Origin: Sympetrum striolatum
Taxonomy: Eukaryota; Arthropoda; Insecta; Odonata; Libellulidae
Reading direction: 5' to 3'
Length of the DNA: 64,000 bases
Assembly (NCBI GenBank): GCA_947579665.1
Contig: OX388343.1
Span: forward strand, 98,089,657 to 98,153,656
This document shows, one piece after another, positions 32,680 through 44,102 of the stretch. The translations under genes were made by a program, and so were the position numbers. The number at the start of each line of letters is the position of its first letter. The stretch's first letter is position 1. Below the pieces are notes generated by a model, which was not told the origin of the DNA, ran no database searches, and saw nothing but the letters and a program-made list of their open reading frames with translations.

Positions 32680-34146
32680 TGTTTTTGATGATTTTTTTTT
32701 AATTTTTCCGGAGAAAGAGACGTTTTCCTTCCTCATTTTAATACTTTACGTTTACTTTCTCAAATCGTGTACAAATGGGCTAAGAACTAAACGAAAAAAT
32801 GAAAAATATCGAAAAAAAACTGAAAAATTTCGCTAAAATTAAGTGTTATTGATGATTTTTTCGAAATTTTCCGGAAAAAAAACGTTTTCGCTCATCAATT
32901 TATTACTTCTCGTTGAATTCCGTAAATCGAGTACAAATTTGTTAAGTATTACTCAAAAAATGGCAAAAAAGACCCAAAATACAGAAAAATATCGCAAAAA
33001 TTCAGTGTTTTTGATAATTTTTTCGAACATTTTCGCAGAAAAAGACGTTTTCGTTCATCATCTTAATATTTCTTGTTAAAATCTTCAAATCTAGTTTAAA
33101 TGGGCTATATAATACTCGAAAAAAGGCAAAACATCGCCAAAAAACTGAATAATTTCGATAAAATTCTTTGATATTGATGATTTATTCGAACTTCTCCGGA
33201 GAAAAAGATGTTTTTCCTCATCATATTAATAATTCTCGTTAAAATCTTCAAATCGAGTATTAATGGGCAAAATAATGCTCCAAAAAAAAGCAAAAGAGCC
33301 CCAAAAACCTGATTAATAGCGCTAAAATTTAGTGTTATTGATGCTTTTTTTGAACTTTCCCGGAAAAAATAGAAGTTTTTGTTCATCATTTTAATATTTT
33401 TCGTTTAATTCCTCAATTCGGATATAAAGGGGCTATGAATTACTGGAAAATTGAAAAAACGCCCAAAAAACTGAAAAATATTGCAAGAAGTCTGTGTTTT
33501 TGATGATTTTTTTTTAATTTTTCCAGAGAAAAAGACGTTTTCCTTCCTAATTTTAAAACTTTACGTTTTACTTCTCAAATCGTGTAAAAATGGGCTAAGA
33601 ACTAAACGAAAAAAAGCAAAATATCGAAAAAAAACTGAAAAATTTCGATAAAAATTAAGTGTTATTGATGATTTTTTCGAACTTTTCCGGAAAAAAAACG
33701 TTTTCGCTCACCAATTTATTACTTCTCGTTGAATTCCGTAAATCGAGTACAAATTTGTTAAGTATTACTCGAAAAATGGCAAAATGGCCCCAAAAAACTG
33801 AAAATTATCGCAAAAATTCAGTGTTTTTTTTAATTTTTTCGAACTCTTCCGGCAAAAAAAGAAGTTTTCCTTCATCAATATAATATTTGTCGTTAAAATC
33901 TTCAAATCGAGCATAAATGGTGAAAGAAATACTCGAAAAGAGGAAAAATAGCGCCAAAAAACTGATTAAAAGCGCTAAAATATAGTGTTATTGTTGATTT
34001 TTTCTAACTTTTCCGGAAAAAATACGATTTCGCTCACCAATTTATTAATTCTCGTTGAATTCCGTGAATCGAGTACATATTTGTTAAGTATTACTCGAAA
34101 AATGGCAAAAAACCCCAAAAAACTGAGAAATATCGCAAAAATTCAG

Positions 34147-34157
34147 TGTTTATGATA
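34147..34157 (+). repeat. M6 remnant (11 bp), duplicated copy
   Basis: Identical junction to 32320-32330. After it, the M7 unit at 34158 changes into M2 sequence (ATCGAGTATAAATGGTGAAAG near 34230). The 32331 copy stays M7 (GAGTTTTAATGGG). The two copies therefore separated through a further exchange within M7. Confidence 0.86.
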
Positions 34158-35479
34158 GATATTGATAATTTATCCGAACTTCTCCGGAGAAAAAGATGTT
34201 TTTCCTCATCATATTAATAATTCTCGTTAAAATCTTCAAATCGAGTATAAATGGTGAAAGAAATACTCGAAAAGAGGAAAAATAGCGCCAAAAAACTGAT
34301 TAAAAATGCTAAAATATAGTGTTATTGTTGATTTTTTCTAACTTTTCCGGAAAAAAAAACGTTTTCGCTCACCAATTTATTACTTCTCGTTGAATTCCGT
34401 AAATCGAGTTCAAATTTGTTAAGTATTACTCGAAAAATGGCAAAAAAGCCCCAAAAAACTGAAAATTATCGCAAAAATTAAGTGTTTTTTATGATTTTTT
34501 CGAACTCTTCCGGCAAAAAAAGAAGTTTTCCTTCATCAATATAATATTTGTCGTTAAAATCTTCAAATCGAGCATAAATGGTGAAAGAAATACTCGAAAA
34601 GAGGAAAAATAGCGCCAAAAAACTGATTAAAAGCGCTAAAATTAAGTGTTATTGATGATTTTTTCGAACTTTTCCGGAAAAAAAACGTTTTCGCTCATCA
34701 ATTTATTACTTCTCGTTGAATTCCGTAAATCGAGTACAAATTTGTTAAGTATTACTCAAAAAATGGCAAAAAAGACCCAAAATACAGAAAAATATCGCAA
34801 AAATTCAGTGTTTTTGATAATTTTTTCGAACATTTTCGCAGAAAAAGACGTTTTCGTTCATCATCTTAATATTTCTTGTTAAAATCTTCAAATCTAGTTT
34901 AAATGGGCTATATAATACTCGAAAAAAGGCAAAACATCGCCAAAAAACTGAATAATTTCGATAAAATTCTTTGATATTGATGATTTATTCGAACTTCTCC
35001 GGAGAAAAAGATGTTTTTCCTCATCATATTAATAATTCTCGTTAAAATCTTCAAATCGAGTATTAATGGGCAAAATAATGCTCCAAAAAAAAGCAAAAGA
35101 GCCCCAAAAAACTGATTAATAGCGCTAAAATTTAGTGTTATTGATGCTTTTTTTGAACTTTCCCGGAAAAAATAGAAGTTTTTGTTCATCATTTTAATAT
35201 TTTTCGTTTAATTCCTCAATTCGGATATAAAGGGGCTATGAATTACTAGAAAATTGAAAAAAACGCCCAAAAAACTGAAAAATATTGCAAAAAGTCTGTG
35301 TTTTTGATGATTTTTTTTTAATTTTTCCAGAGAAAAAGACGTTTTCCTTCCTAATTTTAAAACTTTACGTTTAACTTCTCAAATCGTGTAAAAATGGGCT
35401 AAGAACTAAACGAAAAAAAGCAAAATATCGAAAAAAAACTGAAAAATTTCGATAAAAATTAAGTGTTATTGATGATTTT

Positions 35480-35510
35480 TTCGAACTTTTCCGGAAAAAA
35501 AACGTTTTCG
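35480..35510. other. Three phased dyads in the monomer left arm (representative)
   Basis: In this M1 copy TTCGAA (35480-35485), TTTTCCGGAAAA (35487-35498) and AAAACGTTTT (35499-35508) are three perfect palindromes. Their centres are 10 and 11 bp apart, so they face the same side of the helix, and the second and third abut. The arrangement recurs in M1 copies across the window. M5 and M23 keep the first two, and M4, M6, M11 and M12 have lost one or more. A dimeric DNA-binding protein or hairpin-prone DNA would both fit; neither is shown. Confidence 0.85.
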
Positions 35511-35575
35511 CTCACCAATTTATTACTTCTCGTTGAATTCCGTAAATCGAGTACAAATTTGTTAAGTATTACTCG

Positions 35576-35620
35576 AAAAATGGCAAAAAAGCCCCAAAAA
35601 ACTGAAAATGATCGCAAAAA
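35576..35620 (+). other. Phased A-tracts, predicted curved DNA (representative)
   Basis: Five A-runs of 4-6 bases lie at 35576-35580, 35585-35590, 35596-35601, 35605-35608 and 35616-35620. Their centres average 10 bp apart, close to the helical repeat. In-phase A-tracts are the classical cause of intrinsic DNA curvature. M4 has an equivalent series with longer runs (7, 4, 8, 5 and 5). The short monomers M9 and M21 have lost most of this region. Confidence 0.82.
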
Positions 35621-36280
35621 TTCAGTGTTTTTTATGATTTTTTCGAACTCTTCCGGCAAAAAAAGAAGTTTTCCTTCATCAATATAATATTTGTCGTAAA
35701 AATCTTCAAATCGAGTATAAATGGTGAAAGAAATACTCGAAAAGAGGAAAAATAGCGCCAAAAAACTGATTAAAAATGCTAAAATATAGTGTTATTGTTG
35801 ATTTTTTCTAACTTTTCCGGAAAAAAAACGTTTTCGCTCATCAATTTATTACTTCTCGTTGAATTCCGTGAATCGAGTACATATTTGTTAAGTATTACTC
35901 GAAAAATGGCAAAAAAGCCCCAAAAAACTGAAAAATATCGCAAAAATTCAGTGTTTATGATGATTTTTTCGAACATTTTCACGGAAAAAACGTTTTCGTT
36001 CATCATCTTAATATTTCTTGTTAAAATCTTCAAATCTAGTATAAATGAGCTATGAAATATTCGAAAATTGAAAAAAAAAACGCCCAAAAAACTGAAAAAT
36101 ATTGCAAAAATACTGTGTTTTTGATGATTTTTTTTTTAATTTTTCCGGAGAAAAAGACGTTTTCCTTCCTCATTTTAAAACATTACGTTTAACTTCTCAA
36201 ATCGTGTAAAAATGGGCTAAGAACTAAACGAAAAAAGCAAAATATCGAAAAAAAACTGAAAAATTTCGATAAAAATTAAG

Positions 36281-37096
36281 TGTTATTGATGATTTTTTCG
36301 AACTTTTCCGGAAAAAAAACGTTTTCGCTCACCAATTTATTACTTCTCGTTGAATTCCGTAAATCGAGTACAAATTTGTTAAGTATTACTCGAAAAATGG
36401 CAAAATGGCCCCAAAAAACTGAAAATTATCGCAAAAATTCAGTGTTTTTTATGATTTTTTCAAACTCTTCCGGCAAAAAAAGAAGTTTTCCTTCATCAAT
36501 ATAATATTTGTCGTTAAAATCTTCAAATCGAGTATAAATGGTGAAAGAAATACTCGAAAAGAGGAAAAATAGCGCCAAAAAACTGATTAAAAATGCTAAA
36601 ATATAGTGTTATTGTTGATTTTTTCTAACTTTTCCGGAAAAAAAACGTTTTCGCTCATCAATTTATTACTTCTCGTTGAATTCCTTGAATCGAGTACATA
36701 TTTATTAAGTATTACTCGAAAAATGGCAAAAAAGCCCCAAAAAACTGAAAAATATCGCAAAAATTCAGTGTTTATGATGATTTTTTCGAACATTTTCACG
36801 GAAAAAACGTTTTCGTTCATCAACTTAATATTTCTTGTTAAAATCTTCAAATCTAGTATAAATGAGCTATGAAATATTCGAAAATTGAAAAAAAAACGCC
36901 CAAAAAACTGAAAAATATTGCAAAAATACTGTGTTTTTGATGATTTTTTTTTTAATTTTTCCGGAGAAAAAGACGTTTTCCTTCCTCATTTTAAAACATT
37001 ACGTTTAACTTCTCAAATCGTGTAAAAATGGGCTAAGAACTAAACGAAAAAAGCAAAATATCGAAAAAAAACTGAAAAATTTCGATAAAAATTAAG
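36281..37096 (+). repeat. 817-bp 5-monomer repeat, unit 2
   Basis: Order: M1 36281, M2 36443, M5c/M8-like 36607, M6/M3 chimera 36769, M4 36932. It is collinear with unit 1 at an offset of 816-817 bp, including the chimeric fourth monomer and the AAAACATTACG mark in M4. Small differences include AAAATGGCCCC near 36404 against AAAAAGCCCC, and CCTTGAATCG near 36683 against CCGTGAATCG. The next monomer at 37097 begins as another M1 but turns into M5-like sequence, which ends the series. Confidence 0.9.
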
Positions 37097-40000
37097 TGTT
37101 ATTGATGATTTTTTCGAACTTTTCCGGAAAAAAAAACGTTTTCGCTCACCAATTTATTACTTCTCGTTGAATTCCGTAAATCGAGTACAAATTTGTTAAG
37201 TATTACTCGAAAAATGGCAAAAAAGCCCCAAAAAACTGAAAAATATCGAAAAAAATTCAGTGTTTATGATGATTTTTTTCGAAAATTTTCACAGAAAAAG
37301 ACGTTTTCGTTCATCATCTTAATATTTCTTGTTAAAATCTTCAAATCTAGTATAAATGGGCTATGAAATATTCGAAAAAATGGAAAACATCGCCAAAAAA
37401 ATGAATAATTTCGAAAAAATGCTTAGATATTGATAATTTATTCGAACTTCTCCGGAGAAAAAGATGTTTTTCCTCATCATATTAATAATTCTCGTTAAAA
37501 TCTTCAAATCGAGTTTTAATGGGCAAAGAAATACTCGAAAAAAGGCAAAATAGCACCAAAAAACTGAATAATATCGCTAAAATTTAGTGTTATTGATGCT
37601 TTTTTCGAACTTTTCCGGAAAAGAAGAAGTTTTTCTTCATCTTTTTAATATTTTTCGGTTAATTCCTCAAATCGTATATAAAGGGAATATGAATTACTCG
37701 AAAATTGAAAAAAAAACGCCCAAAAAACTGAAAAATATTGCAAAAATACTGTGTTTTTGATGATTTTTTTTTTAATTTTTCCGGAGAAAAAGACGTTTTC
37801 CTTCCTCATTTTAAAACATTACGTTTAACTTCTCAAATCGTGTAAAAATGGGCTAAGAACTAAACGAAAAAAGCAAAATATCGAAAAAAAACTGAAAAAT
37901 TTCGATAAAAATTAAGTGTTATTGATGATTTTTTCGAACTTTTCCGGAAAAAAAACGTTTTCGCTCACCAATTTATTACTTCTCGTTGAATTCCGTAAAT
38001 CGAGTACAAATTTGTTAAGTATTACTAGAAAAATGGCAAAAAAGCCCCAAAAAACTGAAAATTATCGCAAAAATTCAGTGTTTTTTTAGATTTTTTCGAA
38101 CTCTTCCGGCAAAAAAAGAAGTTTTCCTTCATCAATATAATATTTGTCGTTAAAATCTTCAAATCGAGTATAAATGGTGAAAGAAATACTCGAAAAGAGG
38201 CAAAATAGCGCCAAAAAACTGATTAATTGCGCTAAAATTTAGTGTTATTGTTGATTTTTTCGAACGTTTACGGAAAAAAAGAAGTTTTTGTTCATCATTT
38301 TAATATTTTACGTTTAATTCCTAATTTCGCATATAAAGGGGCTATGAATTACTCGAAAATTGAAAAAAACGCCCAAAAAACTGAAAAATATTGCATAAAT
38401 TCTGTTTTTGATGATTTTTTTTTTAATTTTTCCGGAAAAAAAGACGTTTTCCTTCCCCATTTTAAAACTATACGTTTAATTTCTCAAATCGTGAATACAT
38501 GGGCTAAGAACTTAACGAAAAAATCAAAATATCGAAAAAAAAACTGAAAAATTTCGCTAAAATTACGTGTTATGGATGATTTTTTCGAACTTTTCCGGAA
38601 AAAATACGATTTCGCTAACCAATTTATTACTTCTCGTTGAATAACGTAAATCGAGTACATATTTGTTAAGTATTACTCGAAAAATGGCAAAAAAGCCCCA
38701 AAAAACTGAAAAATATCGAAAAAAATTCAGTGTTTATGATGATTTTTTCGAAAATTTTCACAGAAAAAGACGTTTTCGTACATCATCTTAATATTTCTTG
38801 TTAAAATCTTCAAATCTAGTATAAATGGGCTATGAAATATTCGAAAAAAGACAAAACATCGCCAAAAAAACTAAATAATTTCGATAAATGCTTAGATATG
38901 GATAATTTATTAGAACTTCTCCAGAGAAAAAGATGTTTTCCTCATCATATTAATAATTCTCGTTAAAATCTTCAAATCGAGTATTAATGGGCAAAGAAAT
39001 ACACGAAAAAAGGCAAAATAGCACCAAAAAACTTAATACTATCGCTAAAATTTAGTGTTATTGATGATTTTTTCGAACTTTTCCGGAAAAAATACGCTTT
39101 CGCTCACCAATTTATTACTTCTCGTTGAATTCCACAAATCGAGTACATATTTGTTAAGTATTACTCGAAAAATGGCAGAAAAGCCCCGAAAAACTGAAAA
39201 ATATCGCAAAAATTCAGTGTATATGATGATTTTTTCGAAACATTTTCACAGAAAAAAACGTTTTTGTTCATCATCTTAATATTTCTTGTTAAAATCTTCA
39301 AATCTAGTATAAATGGGCTATGAAATACTCGAAAAAAGGCAAAACATCGCCAAAAAACTGAATAATTTCGAAGAAATGCTTAGATATTGATGATTTATTC
39401 GAACTTCTCCGGAGAAAAAGATGTTTTTCCTCATCATATTAATAATTCTCGTTAAAATCTTCAAATCGAGTATTAATAGGCAAAATAATACTCCAAAAAA
39501 AAGCAAAAGAGCCCCAAAAGCCTGATTAATAGCGCTAAAATTTAGTGTTATTGATGCTTTTTTTGAACTTTTCCGGAAAAAATAGAAGTTTTTGTTCATC
39601 ATTTTAATATTTTTCGTTTAATTCCTCAATTCGGATATAAAGGGGCTATGAATTACTAGAAAATTGAAAAAAACGCCCAAAAAACTGAAAAATATTGCAA
39701 AAAGTCTGTGTTTTTGATGATTTTTTTTAATTTTTCCGGAGAAAAAGACGTTTTCCTTCCTCATTTTAAAACTTTACGTTTAACTTCTCATACGTGTAAA
39801 AATGGGCTAAGAACTAAACGAAAGAAAGCAAAATATCGAAAAAAAACTGAAAAATTTCGATAAAAATTAAGTGTTATTGATGATTTTTTCGAACTTTTCC
39901 GGAAAAAAAACGTTTTCGCTCACCAATTTATTACTTCTCGTTGAATTCCGTAAATCGAGTTCAAATTTGTTAAGTATTACTCGAAAAATGGCAAAAAAGC

Positions 40001-42148
40001 CCCAAAAAACTGAAAATTATCGCAAAAATTAAGTGTTTTTTATGATTTTTTCGAACTCTTCCGGCAAAAAAAGAAGTTTTCCTTCATCAATATAATATTT
40101 GTCGTTAAAATCTTCAAATCGAGCATAAATGGTGAAAGAAATACTCGAAAAGAGGCAAAATAGCGCCAAAAAACTGATTAATAGCGCTAAAATTTTGTGT
40201 TATTGTTGATTTTTTCGAACGTTTCCGGAAAAAAAAACGTTTTCGCTCATCAATTTATTACTTCTCCTTGAATTCCGTAAATCGAGTACAAATTTGTTAA
40301 GTATTACTCAAAAAATGGCAAAAAAGACCCAAAAAACATAAAAATATCGCAAAAATTCAGTGTTTTTGATAATTTTTTCGAACATTTTCGCAGAAAAATA
40401 CGTTTTCGTTCATCATCTTAATATTTCTTGTTAAAATCTTCAAATCTAGTATAAATGGGCTATGAAATATTCGAAAAAAGACAAAACATCGCCAAAAAAC
40501 TGAATAATTTCGATAAAATGCTTAGATATGGATAATTTATTCGAACTTCTCCAGAGAAAAAGATGTTTTTCCTCATCATATTAATAATTCTCGTTAAAAT
40601 CTTCAAATCGAGTATTAATGGGCAAAGAAATACACGAAAAAAGGCAAAATAGCACCAAAAAACTTAATACTATCGCTCAAATTTAGTGTAATTGATGATT
40701 TTTTCGAACTTTTCCGGAAAAAATACGCTTTCGCTCACCAATTTATTACTTCTCGTTGAATTCCACAAAATGATTACATATTTGTTAAGTATTACTCGAA
40801 AAATGGCAGAAAAGCCCCGAAAAACTGAAATATATCGCAAAAATTCAGTGTTTATGATGATTTTTTCGAACATTTTCACAGAGAAAAACGTTTTTGTTCA
40901 TCATCATAATATTTCTTGTTAAAATCTTCAAATCTAGTATAAATGGGCTATGAAATACTCGAAAAAAGGCAAAACATCGCCAAAAAACTGAATAATTTCG
41001 AAAAAATGCTTAGATATTGATAATTTATTCGAACTTCTCCGGAGAAAAAGATGTTTTTCCTCATCATATTAATAATTCTCGTTATAATCTTCAAATCGAG
41101 TTTTAATGGGCAAAGAAATACTAAAAAAAAGGCAAAATAGCACCAAAAAACTGAATAATAGCGCTAAAATTTAGTGTTAATGATGCTTTTTTTGAACTTT
41201 TCCGGAAAGAATAGAATTTTTTGTTCATCATTTTAATATTTTTCGTTTAATTCCTTAATTCGGATATAATGGGGCTATTAATAACTGGAAAATTGAAAAA
41301 AACGCCCAAAAAACTGAAAAATATTGCAAAAAGTCTGTGTTTTTGATGATTTTTTTTAATTTTTCCGGAGAAAAAGACGTTTTCCTTCCTCATTTTAGAA
41401 CATTACGTTTAACTTCTCAAATCGTGTAAAAATGGGCTAAGAACTAAACGAAAAAAGCAAAATATCGAAAAAAAACTGAAAAATTTCGATAAAAGTTAAT
41501 TGTTATTGATGATTTTTTCGAACTTTTCCGGAAAAAAACGTTTTCGCTCACCAATTTATTACTTCTCGTTGAATTCCGTAAATCGAGTACAAATTTGTTA
41601 AGTATTACTCGAAAAATGGCAAAAAAGCCCCAAAAAACTGAAAATTATCGCAAAAATTCAGTGTTTTTTATGATTTTTTCGAACTCTTCCGGAAAAAAGA
41701 AGTTTTCCTTCATCAATATAATATTTGTCGTTAAAATCTTCAAATCGAGTATAAATGGTGAAAGAAATACTCGAAAAGAGGCAAAATAGCGCCAAAAAAC
41801 TGATTAATTGCGCTAAAATTTAGTGTTATTGTTGATTTTTTCGAACTTTTACGGAAAAAAAGAAGTTTTTGTTCATCATTTTAATATTTTACGTTTAATT
41901 CCTAATTTCGGATATAAAGGGGCTATGAATTACTCGAAAATTGAAAAAAACGCCCAAAAAACTGAAAAATATTGCCTAAATTCTGTTTTTGATGATTTTT
42001 TTTTTAATTTTTCCGGAAAAAAAGACGTTTTCCTTCCCCATTTTAAAATTATATGTTTAATTTCTCAAATCGTGAATACATGGGCTAAGAACTTAACGAA
42101 AAAATCAAAATATCGAAAAAAAACTGAAAAATTTCGCTAAAATTACGT

Positions 42149-42310
42149 GTTATGGATGATTTTTTCGAACTTTTCCGGAAAAAATACGATTTCGCTCACC
42201 AATTTATTACTTCTCGTTGAATTCCGTAAATCGAGTACATATTTTATAAGTATTACTCGAAAAATGGCAAAAAAGCCCCAAAAAACTGAAAAATATCGAA
42301 AAAAATTCAG
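42149..42310 (+). repeat. Representative monomer M5
   Basis: Type M5, 162 bp. An M1 relative with GGAAAAAATACGATTTCGC instead of the AAAACGTTTT dyad, TACATATTT in place of TACAAATTT, and the end ATATCGAAAAAAATTCAG. It is followed by M6. Subtype M5b has TACGCTTTCGC and CCCCGAAAAACTG (8544, 39056, 40687, 50255). Subtype M5c has TTCTAAC in place of TTCGAAC and CCGTGAATCG (32159, 33986). Confidence 0.88.
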
Positions 42311-42474
42311 TGTATATGATGATTTTTTCGAAAATTTTCACAGAAAAAGACGTTTTCGTTCATCATCTTAATATTTCTTGTTAAAATCTTCAAATCTAGT
42401 ATAAATGGGCTATGAAATATTCGAAAAAAGACAAAACATCGCCAAAAAACAGAATAATTTCGATAAAATGCTTA

Positions 42475-42636
42475 GATATGGATAATTTATTCGAACTTCT
42501 CCAGAGAAAAAGATGTTTTTCCTCATCATATTAATAATTCTCGTTAAAATCTTCAAATCGAGTATTAATGGGCAAAGAAATACACGAAAAAAGGCAAAAT
42601 AGCACCAAAAAACTTAATACTATCGCTAAAATTTAG
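42475..42636 (+). repeat. Representative monomer M7b
   Basis: Subtype M7b, 162 bp. Begins GATATGGATAATTTATTCG, with TTCTCCAGAGAA at the dyad (one central base changed) and the end ACACGAAAAAAGGC, TAGCACCAAAAAACTTAATA. In the super-repeats a further form reads CTTCTCAAGAGAA (46688, 53806, 61777). M7b usually precedes M5, M5b or M1, while M7 precedes M9, M11 or M12. Confidence 0.85.
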
Positions 42637-43940
42637 TGTTATTGATGCTTTTTTCGAACTTTTCCGGAAAAAAAGAAGTTTTTTTTCATCATTTTAATAT
42701 TTTTCGGTTAATTCCTCAATTCGAATATAAAGGGGCTATTAATTACTAGAAAATTGAAAAAAACGCCCAAAAAACTGAAAAATATTGCAAAAAGTCTGTG
42801 TTTTTGATGATTTTTTTTAATTTTTCCGGAGAAAAAGACGTTTTCCTTCCTCATTTTAAAACTTTACGTTTAACTTCTCAAATCGTTTAAAAATGGGCTA
42901 AGAACTAAACGAAAAAAAGCAAAATATCGAAAAAAACTGAAAAATTTCGATAAAAATTAAGTGTTATTGATGATTTTTTCGAACTTTTCCGGAAAAAAAA
43001 ACGTTTTCGCTCACCAATTTATTACTTCTCGTTGAATTCCGTAAATCGAGTACATATTTGTTAAGTATTACTCGAAAAATGGCAAAAAAGCCCCAAAAAA
43101 CTGAAAAATATCGAAAAAAATTCAGTGTTTATGATGATTTTTTCGAAAATTTTCACAGAAAAAGACGTTTTCGTTCATCATCTTAATATTTCTTGCTAAA
43201 ATCTTCAAATCTAGTATAAATGGGCTATGAAATATTCGAAAAAAGGCAAAACATCGCCAAAAAACTGAATAATTTCGATAAAATGCTTAGATATGAATAA
43301 TTTATTCGAACTTCTCCAGAGAAAAAGATGTTTTTCCTCATCATATTAATAATTCTCGTTAAAATCTTCAAATCGAGTATTAATGGGCAAAGAAATACAC
43401 GAAAAAAGGCAAAATAGCACCAAAAAACTGAATACTATCGCTAAAATTTAGTGTTATTGATGATTTTTTCGAACTTTTCCGGAAAAAATACGATTTCGCT
43501 CACCAATTTATTACTTCTGGTTATATTCCACAAATCGAGTACATATTTGTTAAGTATTACTCGAAAAAAATGCAGAAAAGCCCCGAAAAACTGAAAAATA
43601 TCGCAAAAATTCAGTGTTTATGATGATTTTTTCGAACATTTTCACAGAAAAAGACGTTTTCGTTCATCATCTTAATATTTCTTGTTAAAATCTTCAAATC
43701 TAGTATAAATGGGCTATGAAATAATCGAAAAAAGGCAAAACATCGCCAAAAAACTGAATAATTTCGATTAAATGCTTAGATATTGATAATTTATTCGAAC
43801 TTCTCCGGAGAAAAAGATGTTTTTCCTCATCATATTAATAATTCTCGTTAAAATCTTCAATTCGAGTATTAATGGGCAATGAAATACTCCAAAAAAGGCA
43901 AAATAGCACCAAAGAACTGAATAATATCGCTAAAATTTAG

Positions 43941-44102
43941 TTTTATTGATGATTTTTACGAACTTTTCCGGAAAAAAATACGTTTTCGTTCACCAAGTTA
44001 TTACTTTTCGTTGAATTCCGTAAATCGAGTACAAATTGGTTAAGTATTACTCTAAAAATGACAAAAAAGCCCCAAAAACTGAAAAATATAGCTAAAATTT
44101 AG
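43941..44102 (+). repeat. Divergent monomer M15
   Basis: An M1/M5 relative with GATTTTTACGAAC in place of TTTTTTCGAAC, GGAAAAAAATACGTTTTCG, CACCAAGTTATTACTTTTCG, ACAAATTGGTTAAG, and AAAATGACAAAAAAGCCCC. Copies at 54457 and 62428. It marks the head of each super-repeat. Confidence 0.88.

Larger units (their letters stand above)
31341..35463 (+). repeat. Satellite block with 1803-bp local duplication
   Basis: Order: M7 31341, M11 31504, M4 31667, M1 31832, M2 31994, M5c 32159, 11-bp M6 remnant 32320, M7 32331, fused M9/M10 32493 (187 bp), M4 32680, M8 32844, M6b 33006, M7 33170, M11 33333, M4 33495, M1 33660, M2 33822, M5c 33986, M6 remnant 34147, M7/M2 chimera 34158, M1-like 34320, M2 34483, M8 34647, M6b 34809, M7 34973, M11 35136, M4 35299. 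The run M8-M6b-M7-M11-M4-M1-M2 at 32844 recurs at 34647, an offset of 1803 bp. It shares the marks AGTTTAAATGGGCTATATAATAC and ATTCTTTGATATTG as well as CCCAAAATACAG. The M5c-remnant-M7 segment also occurs twice, at 32159 and 33986. Confidence 0.87.
35464..35625 (+). repeat. Representative monomer M1
   Basis: Type M1, 162 bp. Diagnostic left part: TTCGAAC, TTTTCCGGAAAA, eight A, CGTTTTCGCTCACC. Centre: CGTTGAATTCCGTAAATCGAGTACAAATTTG. Right part: ACTCGAAAAATGGC, GCCCCAAAAAACTG, then a CGCAAAAATTCAG end. This is the commonest opening unit of the words. M5 and M8 are close relatives that share the CTCACC/CTCATC and GAATTCCGTAAATCGAG centre. Confidence 0.9.
35464..36280 (+). repeat. 817-bp 5-monomer repeat, unit 1
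   Basis: Order: M1 35464, M2 35626, M5c/M8-like 35790, M6/M3 chimera 35952, M4 36116. The third monomer combines TTTTTTCTAACTTTTCCGG with CCGTGAATCGAGTAC. The fourth begins as M6 (GAACATTTTCACGG) and ends as M3 (CGAAAATTG then CGCCCAAAAAACTG), so about one monomer boundary is crossed by a chimera. The unit is followed directly by a second copy at 36281. Confidence 0.9.
37097..43940 (+). repeat. Mosaic satellite block 5
   Basis: Order: M1/M5 37097, M6 37261, M7 37426, M9/M10 chimera 37588, M4 37752, M1 37917, M2 38079, M3 38243, M4 38405, M5 38569, M6 38731, M7b 38895, M5b 39056, M6 39218, M7 39383, M11 39546, M4 39709, M1 39872, M2 40034, M8 40199, M6b 40361, M7b 40525, M5b 40687, M6 40849, M7 41013, M11 41175, M4 41338, M1 41501, M2 41662, M3 41824, M4 41986, M5 42149, M6 42311, M7b 42475, M9/M10/M11 chimera 42637, M4 42799, M1/M5 42962, M6 43126, M7b 43290, M5 43452, M6 43615, M7 43779. 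The word M1-M2-M3-M4-M5-M6-M7b is intact twice (37917 and 41501). The end, from 43452, continues directly into the divergent head of the first super-repeat. Confidence 0.87.

Noticed and set aside
35480..35510. Bacterial-type operator or integrase attachment site suggested by the clustered palindromes.
   Set aside because: The same cluster occurs in a large share of about 390 tandem units with no gene nearby, which does not fit a single regulatory or recombination site.
35464..35687. A recurrent open frame of 74-78 codons on the + strand, seen in dozens of copies (for example 1436, 22589, 33659, 49111, 61449), as a possible small-protein gene family.
   Set aside because: It is the translation of one and a half satellite monomers. 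It shifts frame at each 162-164-bp step, ends wherever the next unit brings a stop, and varies at all codon positions alike. The composition is just the AT-rich repeat (Phe, Ile, Lys, Asn, Ser). No coding signal beyond absence of stops.
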